The translations under genes and the position numbers were made by a program. The notes under the pieces are model-generated. The model was not told the DNA's origin. It saw only the letters and a program-made list of their open reading frames with translations, and did no database searches. 64,000 bases of DNA from Deroplatys truncata (lineage: Eukaryota > Arthropoda > Insecta > Mantodea > Mantidae), in assembly GCA_030765065.1 (NCBI GenBank), contig CM060975.1:202592007-202656006 (forward strand), given 5' to 3'. This document shows, piece after piece, positions 10,917 through 22,649 of this stretch (within the stretch, counting starts at the first letter, position 1; each line of letters opens with the position of its first letter).

Positions 10917-11113
10917 CATATTAAATTGAGTTTTATTTATGGACGCGCTTTAACTACTGTGGTCCTTAGCGTCTCATTGTATATAGAGCGTGAAAGACCG
11001 GTAACTTTGCTCAGAAACCTCTTTATTAGCCTTGAGGTTCTTTTACGTGCAGTAAATCTACGACACGGGACCGCCGGCTTCGCTTCCGTTCCTAAGGAAG
11101 CCATGCTAAGGAT
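10917..11113 (-). mobile_element. SINE (family I), 5'-truncated
   Basis: The minus strand carries the family I body (CTTAGCATGGCTTCC, GTCGTAGATTTACTGCACGT, AAAGACCGG-side blocks) and the CATAAATAAAACTCAA-type tail. The tRNA-like head is missing. TTATTTGTCYAT flanks both sides (10905-10916, 11114-11125). It is therefore a 5'-truncated retroposition event into an LR repeat. Confidence 0.85.
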
Positions 11114-11738
11114 TTATTTGTCTATTTACTTCATTTTAATCGAGATAAACCTTTGCAGAAATAACAACATTACACATTTCTTAGTTTACCTGAAACAATA
11201 GTCAAATATTTAAGAACTGACGCTATATGCCGCCCTTAAAATTCCATACCCTTTCCATGCAATCGCGAGAAACAACTGAATGTCGACAAGACTTTATAGA
11301 ATGACAAGAATATTGAGCAATTCGAACCATTAATAGCGGATACTTCGGAAATGGCTGATGCCCCCCCCAAAAGGAATAAATTGTGTGCTTTAGAGAGATA
11401 TACAATTTTTTGTGTAGATAGTATGTTTTCAGCTATCGCTTAACGTTTATCAGTATCTAAGATTATATAAAATTCTTTCCGAATGAAGAGGACTTCATAG
11501 GCTATTCTCACATAATTCAAGATATGCGTTTTATTTATCATCTAAATATGTTTAATTATGGTATTTTAATCAAAACTGCTAGCTAGTTGTTTTTCAGAAA
11601 ATCCAAAAGTTCCTTGTAAAGGGTAGTTAGGGATGAGGGATTTTCCTGAAAATCTTCATATATGTTTGGAAGATACTGAACTTAATTATCAATTTAGGTG
11701 TCTACCGGCCTTTTTGTTTTTAAGTTATACTGTTCGCA

Positions 11739-11739
<1 letters not shown>

Positions 11740-11783
<44 letters not shown>
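11740..11783. repeat. (CA)n microsatellite inside LR
   Basis: About 22 CA units at the position where every R module in the window has a CA/GT tract, so the microsatellite is carried by the element and did not arise locally. Confidence 0.95.
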
Positions 11784-11785
<2 letters not shown>

Positions 11786-12344
11786 TTCTCTAAAAATGCT
11801 TTTTCCTATTCAGGGGTCTCAAAACATGCATTTTCCGTGAAATCTCGATATCGAATTTTTTGTCGGAATTTAATACCTTCTCTACCTATTATGCATGTGG
11901 TAGAGGAAATAAAAATGTGACATAACTAATAACATACGTATCACAATGAAAACCATTTTTTGTTTAAAAATACGAACAATACATTTAAAATTTGCTTTCC
12001 ATCATGCGTAATATGAGAGAAAAGAAAAATTATGGACCACCACCATTTCCGGAGTAACTTCACAACATGCATTACTGTATGACAACCATAAGGATTATGT
12101 AAATCACCATCACATCAATCTGTTCTATTCGAGTATATTGAATACTTACATGGGATATTAACAATTTCTTCCACAGTATATGGAGAGTAAGTAGGTATAT
12201 AATTATAATATTTAATCTTTGACGATTTTATGTTGATCGGAATTGCTTAATACATAGTTTTAGGTGCATAATATGTAAGGATATTATATCTACATTTTGT
12301 TGCAGATAAATAACATCCTTTTTGGAATAACTAGTATTAATCTA

Positions 12345-12480
12345 TTGGGTTGGTGCATAATTTCGTAGCGGTTTTGTTTCGTGTGCTAGTACTCCGGGTG
12401 CTATGGGCCTTTTATCGACTGTCATTTTTGTTTTGGAGTTCAGTTGTTGGGATTGAGTTTAAATATTAAATTTTATTGAT
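12345..12480 (+). mobile_element. Solitary mariner end
   Basis: After TA at 12343-12344 comes TTGGGTTGGTGCATAATTTC, the well-known terminal repeat type of insect mariners, followed by GTAGCGGTTTTG and typical mariner 5' untranslated sequence (GGAGTTCAGTTGTTGGG). No transposase or right end follows. The fragment's right limit is approximate. Confidence 0.8.
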
Positions 12481-12635
12481 GTTTTAAGGTCAATAATCAG
12501 GCGTGGGTAATCGATCGCCAGTTCGCCACCAATGTTAGTAATGTTGGTGACCTTGCTACTGAAACCACCATGTTCAACAGGTGGTAGTAACTAATTTTAT
12601 TTTTCGCGTAAGTACTACTTCCTATTTTTTTAATG

Positions 12636-12842
12636 TAGGGTGAACTGAAAATTTCAATGTCATAGCCGGGATTTGAACACGGTTCTCTCTCTCTCGAACG
12701 GTTACTCTAACCATTGAGCTACTGTGACAACTTGTCGGTGGGACATTGAATTCCCCAATTGACTCAAGTTGTTTCCCAGATAGACCACCAAGGCATCTCA
12801 CTAAAGATGACGATCTCAATGGTGACCTGCCATCGCAAATAC
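12636..12842 (-). mobile_element. tRNA-derived SINE (family IV)
   Basis: On the minus strand a tRNA-like head contains an A-box-like TAGCTCAATGGTTAGAGTAACC and a B-box region GTGTTCAAATCCCGGC. It is preceded by AGATGCCTTGGTGGTCTATC and TTGGGGAATTCAATGTCCC. The same arrangement occurs on the plus strand at 14245-14455, so two inverted copies flank the inverted-repeat element at 12848-14103. Confidence 0.8.
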
Positions 12843-12847
12843 TTTAA

Positions 12848-14103
12848 GGCTTCATTCGCAATGAAGTGTAAGCGCTAGCGTAACGCACCATAAGCGCAGG
12901 CGTGAGGGAACACCATTCACAACGCAACCGTTAACGCAAGAAGTTGGCACGGGCTTCTAGATCCTTAAACTAACTGCGGAATGTTCCGAGTGCACCGAAG
13001 TTTCAAATTGAATAATATAACCAACAATACCAAATAAGAAAGTCCACTCAATATTTTATAAATAAGTAGATCACAAAAAAATTACAAATATACGTCCAAC
13101 AGCCGTCCGTAGCGTTAGTGGCATCAAGACTTTCAAAATATTGAAAGTAGATGTGCAAGTATTATGGAAACGGTTATTATTCCATATATGGGTAATGAGC
13201 ACTTTCGCTATCAATATGTAATACATGCATTTGCATCATGTTAGCGTTACTGTCGTTGGCATTCTGCTGCCAAAATTGTAACATCATGGGTCCTAAGCCA
13301 CAAGGGCCGCAGCTACAGAGCAACGGCAGGGCGTAGCCGTAGGCATAGAACAGCCGTAGAATCTGCGCGTCTAAACTCGAAGGATCCACTTTAGCTACAT
13401 TTTCCTTCCTCCGCGACATTCCATTAGCCACATTTTTTTCATCACGTTCGCAATATCTTCTGACAAGTTTTCCGCAAAAGCTAAGCGGTCGCCAAGAAGG
13501 GTCCAATATTTTCGATAAAGCAACAACTCCTACACAATTTAAGAACCCAGGATACTACACAATCAACTCTGCATATTATAAAACCCCGATTCAGTAAGTT
13601 TCTTAACATTTCATACCTCCTTCCCGCGTACGGAATAATGTCCGGTAACTGCAGCAAGTTATACATGTGCTGATACAGCTGCACAAGTTATATTAATGCA
13701 ATGTTCATTATCTCTTTGCGCCTGAGCCAACAAATATAGGCACAGATACCGGGTTCATCCACTAAATGAAAGAGGATTATTAAGGACACAACCATAACCT
13801 CTTGAGAGATGGTGACCCACAATTTGTGTGCCACGGCCTAATGGAAGTCTGCACGCATGTACATTAGACGCCAAAGTCTCGCATCACGATCGTCTGCTGT
13901 TGAACAGCTGGCAATGCAAAGAGAAAGAAATGCAGAATTCTTCCTTTATACACGCAACGCAAGCATAAAGTTTGGAGTTTGCAAACTCTTGCGTTACGTA
14001 GCGCGTTGCATGACTCTATGTGAATGCTTCCATTAAAATAACACGAATGCAAAGTCTTGCGCTTATGCTACGTCTGGGCTTACATTTCATTGTGAATGGG
14101 CCC
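12848..14103. mobile_element. PIF/Harbinger-like non-autonomous element
   Basis: 1256 bp with imperfect terminal inverted repeats: the left reads GGCTTCATTCGCAATGAAG, and the right on the minus strand reads GGGCCCATTCACAATGAAA. Similarity continues through TGTAAGC and GCGTAACGC-like repeats. TAA flanks both sides (12845-12847 and 14104-14106), the three-base target duplication typical of PIF/Harbinger. No DDE transposase or Myb-like protein was recognised inside, and the 109-codon minus-strand frame at 13177-13506 has no recognisable motif. Class assignment rests on end sequence and target duplication only. Confidence 0.7.
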
Positions 14104-14244
14104 TAATACTGGGTGTGTCGGGTTTCTTAATTATTATACATAATTGATTGAAATTAATTACACTTTTTAGAGACTTTAGCCTGATCTTGGCAAGTGTTTA
14201 TTATAGTCAACTAAAAATTCGGTAGATACATATTTAAGTGTTTA

Positions 14245-14455
14245 CGATGCAGGTCGCCATTGAGATTGTCATTTCTAGCGAGATGCCTTAGTGGTCTATC
14301 TGGGAAACAACTTGAGCCAATTGGGGAATTCAATGGCCCAACCAGCACGGTGTCACATTAGCTCAATGGTTAGAGCAACCGCATGGAGAGCGGAAGAACC
14401 GTGTTCAAATCCTGGCCTTGGCATTGGATTTTTCAGTTAACTCTATATTACGAAA
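14245..14455 (+). mobile_element. tRNA-derived SINE (family IV)
   Basis: The order is AGATGCCTTAGTGGTCTATC, then TTGGGGAATTCAATGGCCC, then the tRNA-like head TTAGCTCAATGGTTAGAGCA with a CCGTGTTCAAATCCTGG B-box region, then GGCATTGGATTTTTCAG. It is the inverted partner of 12636-12842. Confidence 0.8.
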
Positions 14456-15426
14456 CCAGGCTAAGGTTTTTATATATATAATCAAAAATAAAAACCACTA
14501 TTATTTACTATCGTCAAAACATAGTATGCGACACACATTGAAGAATCTCTGAAGAGAAATTACTCGACGTCTCTCGTATTTACAAACACTTCCTAGTTCA
14601 CCAGTGGTGAACACTCGGTCAAACTAAAAGTGACCGGTCGACTACGACTGGCTGCTGGTAGGCTAAGTTTCAGCCCGACCGAATTTTTGCTGTGTGTCCA
14701 CCCTCATCAGGGTTTAACCACAGGGTGATTATTTTCAGTAGAAAAATGATGGTTACGGATGACGGTTTAGTTTTAGGTAGTAATGAAAGAAGGGAGGAAG
14801 CATGTAGCTCCTCGAGCTGCCTGTTAGGATGCAGCGGCCCTTCTGCACTCTGGTGTGTGTGTGTGTGTTTATCAATTTCTTTGGTTGGGGTTGAATTTTG
14901 AGACCAATCATCTCTTGGGTAGGATTACTATGGAGTTCAGCTTTAGCTGCTGTTGGTAAGTAGCCGGTCTCTTTTAGCAGTTAAATTTTATGAAAGTCCC
15001 TTCGAGTGAGCGCGCGGTTCAAAACCGCCAATTTCTGTGTGCCGCTTTGGCTAACTCCATAAACCGTTCCACAAGACACTGATTTGGGCTTCCTCTACAC
15101 CGTGCAGCAGTGGTCAAGCTACTTAACTTCTGCGCAAGCTGCTCGAATTGGATTCTCCGTAGTGGATTGTTATCTTCAATGTTTTACAACTAGTTTTATT
15201 GTAATATGGTTAAATAATATTGCTTTTGTTACTTCATTTTACTTACAAGTATAATTATAATAATGTGAATTTTGTGGTTATAAAATTAATATGAAACATC
15301 CTCCCAACTGATACATTAATGTCACGGTTGCCATCTGCCGGTATGACGGACTACTAATAAACGCGACATACATAAAAATGAAGAAAACCTGTTGTACGTT
15401 TCTTTTTTCTTCAACGGATTACCCTC
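14456..15426. other. No gene seen
   Basis: Mixed-composition DNA with a short (GT)n near 14850-14868. I recognise no coding domain or repeat. Confidence 0.45.
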
Positions 15427-15572
15427 CTCGTTTTAGGACTTATTCGCCTAGCGATCGAAGAAAAACGCGAAAAAACTTTCGGTCAGATGGGTGGCTCCGG
15501 GTTTGAACCAGGGGCGGGCCACAGACGTTACCGCCTGAGCCATCCCACTCGGTTATGTTTTTTATCGTGTAT
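15427..15572 (-). mobile_element. SINE (family III), head and body fragment
   Basis: The minus strand gives a tRNA-like head (GAGTGGGATGGCTCAGGCGG, TAACGTCTGTGGCC, B box GGTTCAAACCCGG) followed by the body block TTTTTTCGCGTTTTTCTTCG and GCTAGGCGAAT. The tail is absent. Confidence 0.75.
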
Positions 15573-15924
15573 TTAAAAATTAAAGGGATTTGAACTTGCA
15601 ATTTCAGGAACAATAAGGTAACTCTACCACTGAGGAAGAATGCTGCAGTAACCATGGCATTGTAACGATCTTTAGTCGTACTCCACTTGAGAACTATAAA
15701 TCAATAAAGTGTATTTTGGTTACAAATATTCAGTGTTGAAACATTCTGAAACATCAACCTTTGTTTGAAATCTCGTATAGAATTATCTTCTCGGAAGACA
15801 GTCGTGTTCCCCATTATAACTACTACAATAATATATCTTGTGAACAAAGCCTGGCTTTACCGAGCTCTCATGGAAGAACCCCATTCAGGCTTGTTTCTGA
15901 GACGCTGGCCAGTTTTAAATTGAC

Positions 15925-16275
15925 AGAGTGTCGCTCGCCTCTAACCGAGGCAGCCCGTGTTCAATCCCGGGGACCCGCATGTGGGATTTGTGGTGGACGA
16001 AGCGGCGTCTGGGCGGGTTTTATCCGGGTTCTCCGATTTCCCCCGCCATTCATTCCACCAACTGCTCCATCATCACCTCTCCTTTCATCCATTTCACCAT
16101 CATTTCGTTTCATCTACTTCCTTCCTCCCATACCAGGCATCGGGTTGATCACCCTCCTTGATATTCTGTCTGCTCCATGAGTGTCTGTCTGCTCCTCGAC
16201 GGGCCTCTGACCCCAGGCACCCGCCTGTAAGTCCTGGGTGTGTAAGTCCTACATAAGAGGAGGTTAAACAGTGAA
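15925..16275 (+). mobile_element. SINE (family II), 5'-damaged
   Basis: It matches 10376-10742 from the tRNA-like B-box region (GTGTTCAATCCCGGGGAC) through the GTGGACGAAGCGGCGTCTG body and the tail (CATACCAGGCATCGGGTTGATC, CCTGTAAGTCCTGG, AAGAGGAGGTTAAACAG). The A-box region is degraded. A target duplication was not identified. Confidence 0.8.
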
Positions 16276-16893
16276 AGAAAGAGTGTACTTATCGCACTTG
16301 TATCGTAATATTCCGCATATACTGAGTCTTATACGAGTTTAAGAAGCATTTTAGACAGATTTGGAATATAATTGAAATCGGAGTAAAAATAAGGCTATAG
16401 ATAGGCACCTAAAAATGTACGCCTTTATGAATTACTTCGCAAAGCATTCATAATAAACATTACAATGCTGTGGCATTTTTCCGCTACAACATGAACGACT
16501 GAAATTTAACGTTATCTTTACGATATATTTATATACTTACTATAGCTTTCATTTATTCATAAAGATGGGCTAATATTAGGTCTTCTCTTTCACTCTTATC
16601 AATAGCGCGAAAAGTCTAACAGTTTTACAATTGCCAACATTTTCGAGGTTGACAGCAGCAGCAGTACAAATAGAAACTTTGAATACTTCACGACTGTTTC
16701 AAAATTGATCCATTGGTTTGATGAGAGGCCACCAGTGACCACAATGCAAAGAATATATTGTCAGGAGAGAGCTCAATAACGGACATTTAAGTTCCAATTC
16801 AACAGTATTTTGTTTCTTGGGATAAGCAAATCACGAATTTCAGTCAACATTTACGACAACGAAAATAGTGTTACGTAATACTTTATATAAAAA
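16276..16893. other. No gene seen
   Basis: AT-rich spacer before the next LR repeat. No motif was recognised. Confidence 0.5.
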
Positions 16894-17998
16894 TCTGATG
16901 TCTTGCATTCACATTTCTCTCACTACTCACTTTCTACTGCGAACTATTATTATAAGGCTAATTGTTAATACACATAAACGTACAATTCACATTTATACAT
17001 TTCGTTATACGATGCTGTAGGTAAAGTGGCTTTTAAACAGCTGGTTGTTATGTGATGGCTTTGAAATTGCAAGCTCTTTGTATGATCACGAGAAAAAATT
17101 AATAGTGACTTACCAGTTGAGAATAGTATAAGAATTTGAAAATGCAAATAACAAGAAATTTATCGCAAATATATTACACTCACACTTCTTCTTTAACGGA
17201 TTATCCCCTTATTTATAAGGCTTACTACCCCAAGGACTTAGAAGCCAATAACTAGGGTCAGTAGCCTTTCGAGAAGCAAGCAAACTCTGGATCATAGCAT
17301 ATCCAGGATGGGTGATCAGCCCAATGCCTGGTATGGTGGTGAAGAAGAAAATGTAACGTAGTGATAAAAGATGATACGAAAATTCGGGAATAAAATTGTG
17401 CAACCCAGCATTCGCCTAGCGACCGAGGAAAGAAAAAACCTTCGGTCGCATTGGTCGTCCCCGAGGGGTTTGAACCCGGACCTCCCGAACGCGCGCCGAA
17501 GACGTTACTGTCTGAGCCATCCCACTGTTTATATTCCTACACTTGACATAAATTGTGTGTTTAACGAGATCTACATTTTTATGTAGCAAGATTTTGTCTG
17601 TCCACTACGGTTTTCCAAATATGCAAAATTCATTCAGAATGAACAGGACTTCGAGGCTCTTGCCAGAAAATTCAACTCATGCTATTCTTTTTCCTTGTAA
17701 ATAGCTTAAACATGTGATATTTTAATCAAAATTATTAAAACACTTTTGAAAAAACCAAAACTAACGAAAATTATTAAAGGTGTAGTTTGGGGTGGAGGAA
17801 TTTTCTTAAAAGTCTTCGTGTCGCAACTTTTCCCAATTTAAATACAAAGTTTGGCATTTAACCGACTTTTCTTTTTTATGTCATTGTGTTAGGAAACAGA
17901 TGTACAGATGGACCTGTTTTTAAAAGTGTTTATTTTGGATTCAGGAAGTCTCATAACCTGTAATAGTTGATTTATCTACTAGGTGAGTGGTAGAGAAA
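16894..17998 (+). repeat. LR repeat carrying a SINE
   Basis: It begins TCTGATGTCTTGCATTCAC after an A-run and ends at about GTAGAGAAA. The middle includes ACATTTTTATGTAG, AAATTCATTCAGAATGAA and TTTGGGGTGGAGGAATTTT, which match other R modules. The (CA)n tract is nearly lost here. A family III SINE (about 17190-17525) interrupts it. Confidence 0.75.
17190..17525 (-). mobile_element. SINE (family III) with family II tail
   Basis: The minus strand shows the family III head (GGGATGGCTCAGACAGTAAC, B box GGTTCAAACCCC), the body (CCGAAGGTTTTTTCTTTCCT, GGTCGCTAGGCGAATGCTGG) and a tail (CAGGCATTGGGCTGATCACC, CATCCTGGATATGC, TTATAAGG) that is the same tail as family II. It lies in an LR repeat. Confidence 0.8.
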
Positions 17999-18117
17999 CT
18001 AACAAACAGTATGGATAATCACACTCAATATGTCATTAGCCTATGACAGAGTACTCTAGTCAGTTGGCCAATCAAAGTCATACCACACTGATAGCATTTC
18101 ATGGTGGTGCACTTGTT

Positions 18118-19376
18118 ACTTTCTCTACTACGTATAGTAAGCAGAGGAAGTATTGTATTCCACCCAAAAATTCGTTACCGAGACTTCACCGGAAATATGT
18201 TTTGAGACCCCCTGAATCCAAAAAAAAGCATATTTGGGAACATGTCCGTGTGTGTGTCTGTGTGTGTATGTCTGTCTGTGAACAGCATAACTCAGAAACG
18301 AACAGTCGGATAAACAACAAAGTTTTCAAGAAAATCACCCCACCCCAGATTACCCTTTACATGGAACATTTTTCGAAAATTTTAATTTTCTCAAAAATGG
18401 CTCTAACGATTTTGATTAAAATATCATATGTTTAAGATATTTTCATGAAAAACAAAATTTATATCTTGAATTTTCTGGGAATGTCCGGAAAGTATTCTTC
18501 ATTGTGAACGACTTTTGCATAACTGGTAAACCATAGGAGATTGACAAAATTTTATTACACAAAAAATGTGGATCGCGAAAATACACAATTTATGTAATAT
18601 ACATTTTTTTAAATAAGTACGCAGGCTTTCACGGCCGGAAACGTCGGGTGCTAGTAGTTTTACCCTTAGACCACGGCCTTCCAGCCCGGAAGATTTTAAT
18701 GTTTTATCGATACATTTTTTTGTTGTTGAGTGAACCATTTTCGAGATATTGCTTGTTATTCCCTTAAATTTTTCAATATTTATTTTTCAAATGGGAATTC
18801 GTTATTCATTTTTTGTCTTGGATATGCATTAATCTTGGATATAGTATTAATCTGTGGCAAAGAGAATGGTGCTGCACATAGCAACCAGCTATTAAGAGAT
18901 ATGTCTATGCTTAAAGGCTACTGTATTTCTATATTGCCCTTGCAAATACAAAACAAGGGGAACATAGTACACCTTAAGCGAAAGTCAAATATTTTTAGAA
19001 CTGAGTAAAATGTAATTCTCTTTGCATGTCAAAAGATCGTTTCTGCAAATGTTTATCTCGATTAATATGAAATAGATGGAGAATAGGAGTTTGTAACAAT
19101 AGTTTGTACAAGAGTAGAGAAAGTCATGTGAGTGTAACACATCAGATTTCTTTTGTCCTGATAATGCAAAGAGAAAGGAATACTCCATATAGCAACCAGC
19201 TCTTTAAAGATTTGACTATCGCTTAAAGCCTATCAATTATCCTTGCATCTACAAGAAAATTAGCAATAACATTAACATCTCGATATCTCGATTAAAATGA
19301 AGCATATGAAGTATATGCGTTTGTAAAAATAGTTTGTACAAGAGTAGAGAAAGTCATGTGAGTGTAACACATCAGA
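18118..19376 (-). repeat. LR repeat with two L modules (L-L-R)
   Basis: Reverse orientation: the R module is 18118 to about 18810, one L module about 18811-19146 (a diverged subfamily containing AGTATTAATCTGTG and GCTATTAAGAGATATG), and a second L module 19148-19376 closer to the young consensus. Each L ends GTAACACATCAGA before T. The GT tract lies at 18249-18278. Confidence 0.88.
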
Positions 19377-19519
19377 TTTTTTTAAATTTGTATGAATGCA
19401 GTTAGTGAGATCGCGTAGCATTTGTTTCCTTTTGACAAACATGTATCATAATCTACACTACAGTGACTAACAAACATGGTTGGTGCTAAACTAGGTAAGT
19501 TCATAATATTTTTCGTGTG

Positions 19520-19725
19520 ATTATCTAGCCGAGTAGCACTCGTGGTACTAGTTTTACTGACAATTTAATTCCAGTTTCAAACTCTTACATCTTTTCATAA
19601 GATAATTATTTCGAGACCTCTCCGGTCTCGAAATAATTATCATGAAGAGAAGCATTTGCTAACCTCAAATTGTCGTAAAACTATCAGCATTAGTGCTACT
19701 AATGTTGATAGTTTTTCTGTCCAAC
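19520..19725. repeat. Long palindrome with perfect 18-bp core stem
   Basis: GATAATTATTTCGAGACC at 19601-19618 is the exact reverse complement of 19624-19641, with a 5-base loop TCTCC. The arms extend imperfectly outward (CTTTTCAT against CTCTTCAT, TTTTACTGACAATTT against TTTTACGACAATTT, GTAGCACT on both) to about 100 bp each. A second small hairpin AGGAGTTTT/AAAACTCCT follows at about 19729-19753. A foldback-type MITE is the likeliest identity, but no target duplication was fixed. Confidence 0.8.
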
Positions 19726-19869
19726 TCTAGGAGTTTTAGCACCCAAAACTCCTCCCTTCCACCCCGTCATTTCGAGTTGTAAGATGCATACTTTTTGGTT
19801 TTCTTCCCATAATTATTATATTGCGTTTACGTTAAGATGTTTTAATGTTTTAACATTCTGCTAGCAAAC

Positions 19870-21044
19870 ATTCTTCTTCTTCTTCCCCCATGAATTGGGC
19901 TACACCCGTTCCGGTCTCACATCTGTTCTTTGCAGCGATTCTTTGGCCTTCCAACCAATGTGTCCTCTAGGCTTATAGTTTATAATTGGTTTAGGAATTC
20001 TTCTGTCATTCGTAAAAGACGATCTACCCATTTTTGCCTATAGTGTGTTTCATTTATTTCCGGCCTCTAATTGCAATGGTCATATCGGCGGCCTTTCACT
20101 TTTGGAACATATTGCCTTAGCGGCAAGGGCGTTAACTCGTATGCACTTGTCATCCTCCGTGGTGTAGTGGTTACCACGCTAGCCTCTAGTTCCCGAAGTC
20201 GCGGATTCAAACCCGGCGGAAGGCGATGGATTTTTTCGCGCGTAAAAATCCTTAGCATGGCTTCCTTCGGAAGGGGAGTGAAGCCAGTGGTCCCGTGTCG
20301 TAGATTTACTGCACGTAAAAAGAACCTCAAGCCTGATAAAGAGTCCTCGGAGCAAAATTCCCGGTCTTTCACGCCCAATATAGAATGGACGCTAAGGACC
20401 ATAGCAGTTAAAGGACGTTCATAAATAAAACTCAACTCAATTTCGCATGCACTTGTCGTTAGATTTCTACTTTGTGTTTTCGATCACTCACACTCTCATT
20501 TATACTTCCAGGCTCTGAGGAAGATAAGGAATAATCTTGGCAAGAGAAAAATTTCCATCCCCAGAGGGTCGAATCAGGACCCCTCGCACCAACTGGGCTA
20601 CGGGTTCAGCCCGTTATGGACTTGTTTTACTTGGCGTAATGGTTTAATTCCCGCTCTTCTCTTACTTCTTCGTTGCTAATGTATTTCTCTTGTACGTTCC
20701 TTGACTGCGTAAGAATCTCATTTCTAATGCTTGAATTTTACTTTTATCTTTTGCTTTAAAAGGCAATGTCTCGCTTTCATTGGTAGAGCCATTACTGAAT
20801 AAAATTTCAATTTTGTCTCTTTTCTAGTTTCATTTTTAAATGTTTTATGCATTGTTCCACAAATTGCTTGGAATTTATGTAGATTTTTATCTACATCTCG
20901 ATCGTCTTGATATGTCACGTCATAGCCCAGATATTGGAAGTGTTTTGTTTGTTCTATTGGAGTGCCATCTATCGCTATTTTTGTTCTTTTCTGGTGTCTA
21001 CCTTTGAATGCGATTGTCTTTGTTTTAGTTTTGGGAATTATCAT
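19870..21044 (-). pseudogene. Non-LTR retrotransposon RT C-terminal region
   Basis: The minus strand from 21044 encodes ...PKTKTKTIAFKG, IAIDGTPIEQTKHFQYLG, then FQAICGTMHKTFKN and KLKFYSVMALP. This is the region just after the reverse transcriptase catalytic core of endonuclease-RT LINEs (the hF.YLG motif). Across frameshifts it continues ALEMRFLRSQGTYKR near 20700. After a gap holding a SINE it ends near 19920-20040 with MTEERIPKPIINYKP-like and GHIGWKAKESLQRTDV. The 5' part with the catalytic YxDD is missing. The family within LINEs is uncertain. Confidence 0.75.
20152..20443 (+). mobile_element. tRNA-derived SINE (family I), full copy with target duplication
   Basis: The head is ATCCTCCGTGGTGTAGTGG, TTACCACGCTAG, B-box GATTCAAACCCGG. 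The body is GGCGATGGATTTTTT, CTTAGCATGGCTTCCTTCGG and GTCGTAGATTTACTGCACG, then CCTCAAGCCTGATAAAGAG. The tail is CCCAATATAGAATGGACGC, then CATAAATAAAACTCAA. The flanks CGYATGCACTTGTC (20138-20151 and 20444-20457, one mismatch) fix the 292-bp insertion. It is the best reference copy of family I here, and it split a LINE 3' end. Confidence 0.93.
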
Positions 21045-21060
21045 ATTATTCCTTTTACAA

Positions 21061-22054
21061 ATGATGTTAAGTTAAGCACAGTCATTTGTCCTCATTGTCA
21101 AAAAACAGGGCTACATTTCTTAAAAGCCTCACAGGAATATTCTAATGGGATAAAAATACACCTGCTTGAGAATTTTCGGAGCCAGTTAAATGGTAATATT
21201 CCCATAAGGCATGGGGCAATTTAAATGAGTGTTTTCCTACCACATTCCGCGTTCTGAAAATGCGGCGCTTGTGGTTGTTTATCAGGCTCTGAATCAAAAT
21301 GCATTCCAGCAAAGCCAGCAGAAATTGAAAACGCAAGAAGGCGGGATAGAGGACAATAAAACTACACACGACCTGTCGCGACCCAGCCATAATAAATGAT
21401 TACAGTTTTGTAATTTTCTAAATGGAATATGCTTTTGCACAAAATTTATTGAAATGATCGGAAAAAGAGAAAAAAAGAGGCACAACCCGTTGTGTTGGGA
21501 ATCTTCCCCTCCATGCTTGCTCTTTCTAACCATAAAGGGGAAGGGGCTTGAAAGGGGGTGTTGGAATACCAGCAGCGGAGCTCGCTCTGCAATGCATCAG
21601 CATACATCAACAGTATGTAAATCAGTCTGGTTATCTCCTATGCATATACACACAGAAGCCAGTGTAATGGAACAAGGTCTGTACGTACGTGAGAGAGAGA
21701 GAGAGAGAGGAGAAAGTGGGGGAAGGGACCAACCAAACCATGGCCGCTGGGGGGGTCCACAATACCTGCCTTGCTTAATACAGACACATCAATATTCATA
21801 AAGGGGGCGTGGCTATGCTGGAGGTTGCCGGTGCTAATGAAGTGGTCAGTACAGCAGGTGCTCGACCACAGGGTGAGAGGGGGAGGGATTTAGGGTTGGT
21901 AAATACTGCCTCAAACTTTCCCAGGGGTTACGCCACTCAGGGCATAAGACCTCTGTATATTTGCAGATTCTACGACGACTTAGAATTCCTGCAGCTCCAG
22001 AAACAGATGACCTGAAATTTAATTCAGGCAATTCGAATGTTTTCTGTGAAAAAA
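21061..22054. other. No gene recognised; (GA)n at about 21690-21710
   Basis: Somewhat less AT-rich DNA with several short open frames lacking known motifs. It contains a purine-rich GAGAGAGAGA tract. It could include non-repetitive host sequence, but no splice or coding evidence supports a gene. Confidence 0.4.
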
Positions 22055-22300
22055 TCTGATGTGTTACACTCACATGACTTCATCCAACTTCTATCGTTTT
22101 TTAGTAGCTATTCTGATTTATTTTTCTCTCTACTTCATTTTAATCGAGATAAACGTTTGCAAAAACAGCTACAGTACATACTTCGGTATACATACAAAAG
22201 GTATAGCGATAGTCAGATGTATAACAACTGAACGCCGGCCTTTCTCTTACCATATAAACGTGAGAAACAACTGAATGTCGATAGGACTTCAAAAGAATGA
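22055..22300 (+). repeat. LR repeat, L part only
   Basis: It opens TCTGATGTGTTACACTCAC after an A-run and continues TTTTAATCGAGATAAACG, then older-type sequence including GTGAGAAACAACTGAATGTCGA. No R module follows in this orientation. Confidence 0.75.
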
Positions 22301-22649
22301 CTATTGCATCTCGATCGGTTTGCCCATGTGGTACATTTGTCATGAAACTATAAGCGAAAGACTAATCATTTGTTAAGTAGTTTCTTTAATTCAATAAAAC
22401 ACTGCGTTTGTAAAACTTGATATATGCAGTTTATTGCTCTATCTTAAACGTATGCGACTTCGTCCGCATTCATTTTCTGAAGGTTTATGTGATCCCCGTC
22501 ATAAAACGTTTGGCAATCCCTGCTTTTTTTCAAACCACAAAATATAAAATACTGAAATTTAGTATCAATATTCATATTGTCAAGCAAGTTTGTAAATTAA
22601 AAGTTTCTCCTCTAAAATATTTGTAATATTAAAATTATAATTTACCCAA

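Larger units (their letters stand above)
10828..11909 (+). repeat. LR repeat carrying a SINE
   Basis: It starts TCTGATGTGTTACATTCAC after an A-run, has the (CA)n tract at 11740-11783, the ATCTCGATATCGAATTTTTTG block, and ends GTAGAGGAAA before TAAAAA. A truncated SINE (10917-11113) with its own target duplication sits in the L part. Confidence 0.88.

Noticed and set aside
13177..13506. 109-codon minus-strand frame inside the Harbinger-like element as a gene
   Set aside because: No domain or motif, no supporting context, and length is possible by chance in a 64-kb window.
15761..16180. 139-codon plus-strand frame as a proline/serine-rich protein
   Set aside because: Its recognisable part is the family II SINE body, which gives similar frames at 10358-10688.
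20067..20435. Frames of 117-122 codons on both strands
   Set aside because: They lie across a family I SINE with clear target duplication. SINEs are non-coding and the same frames recur in other copies.
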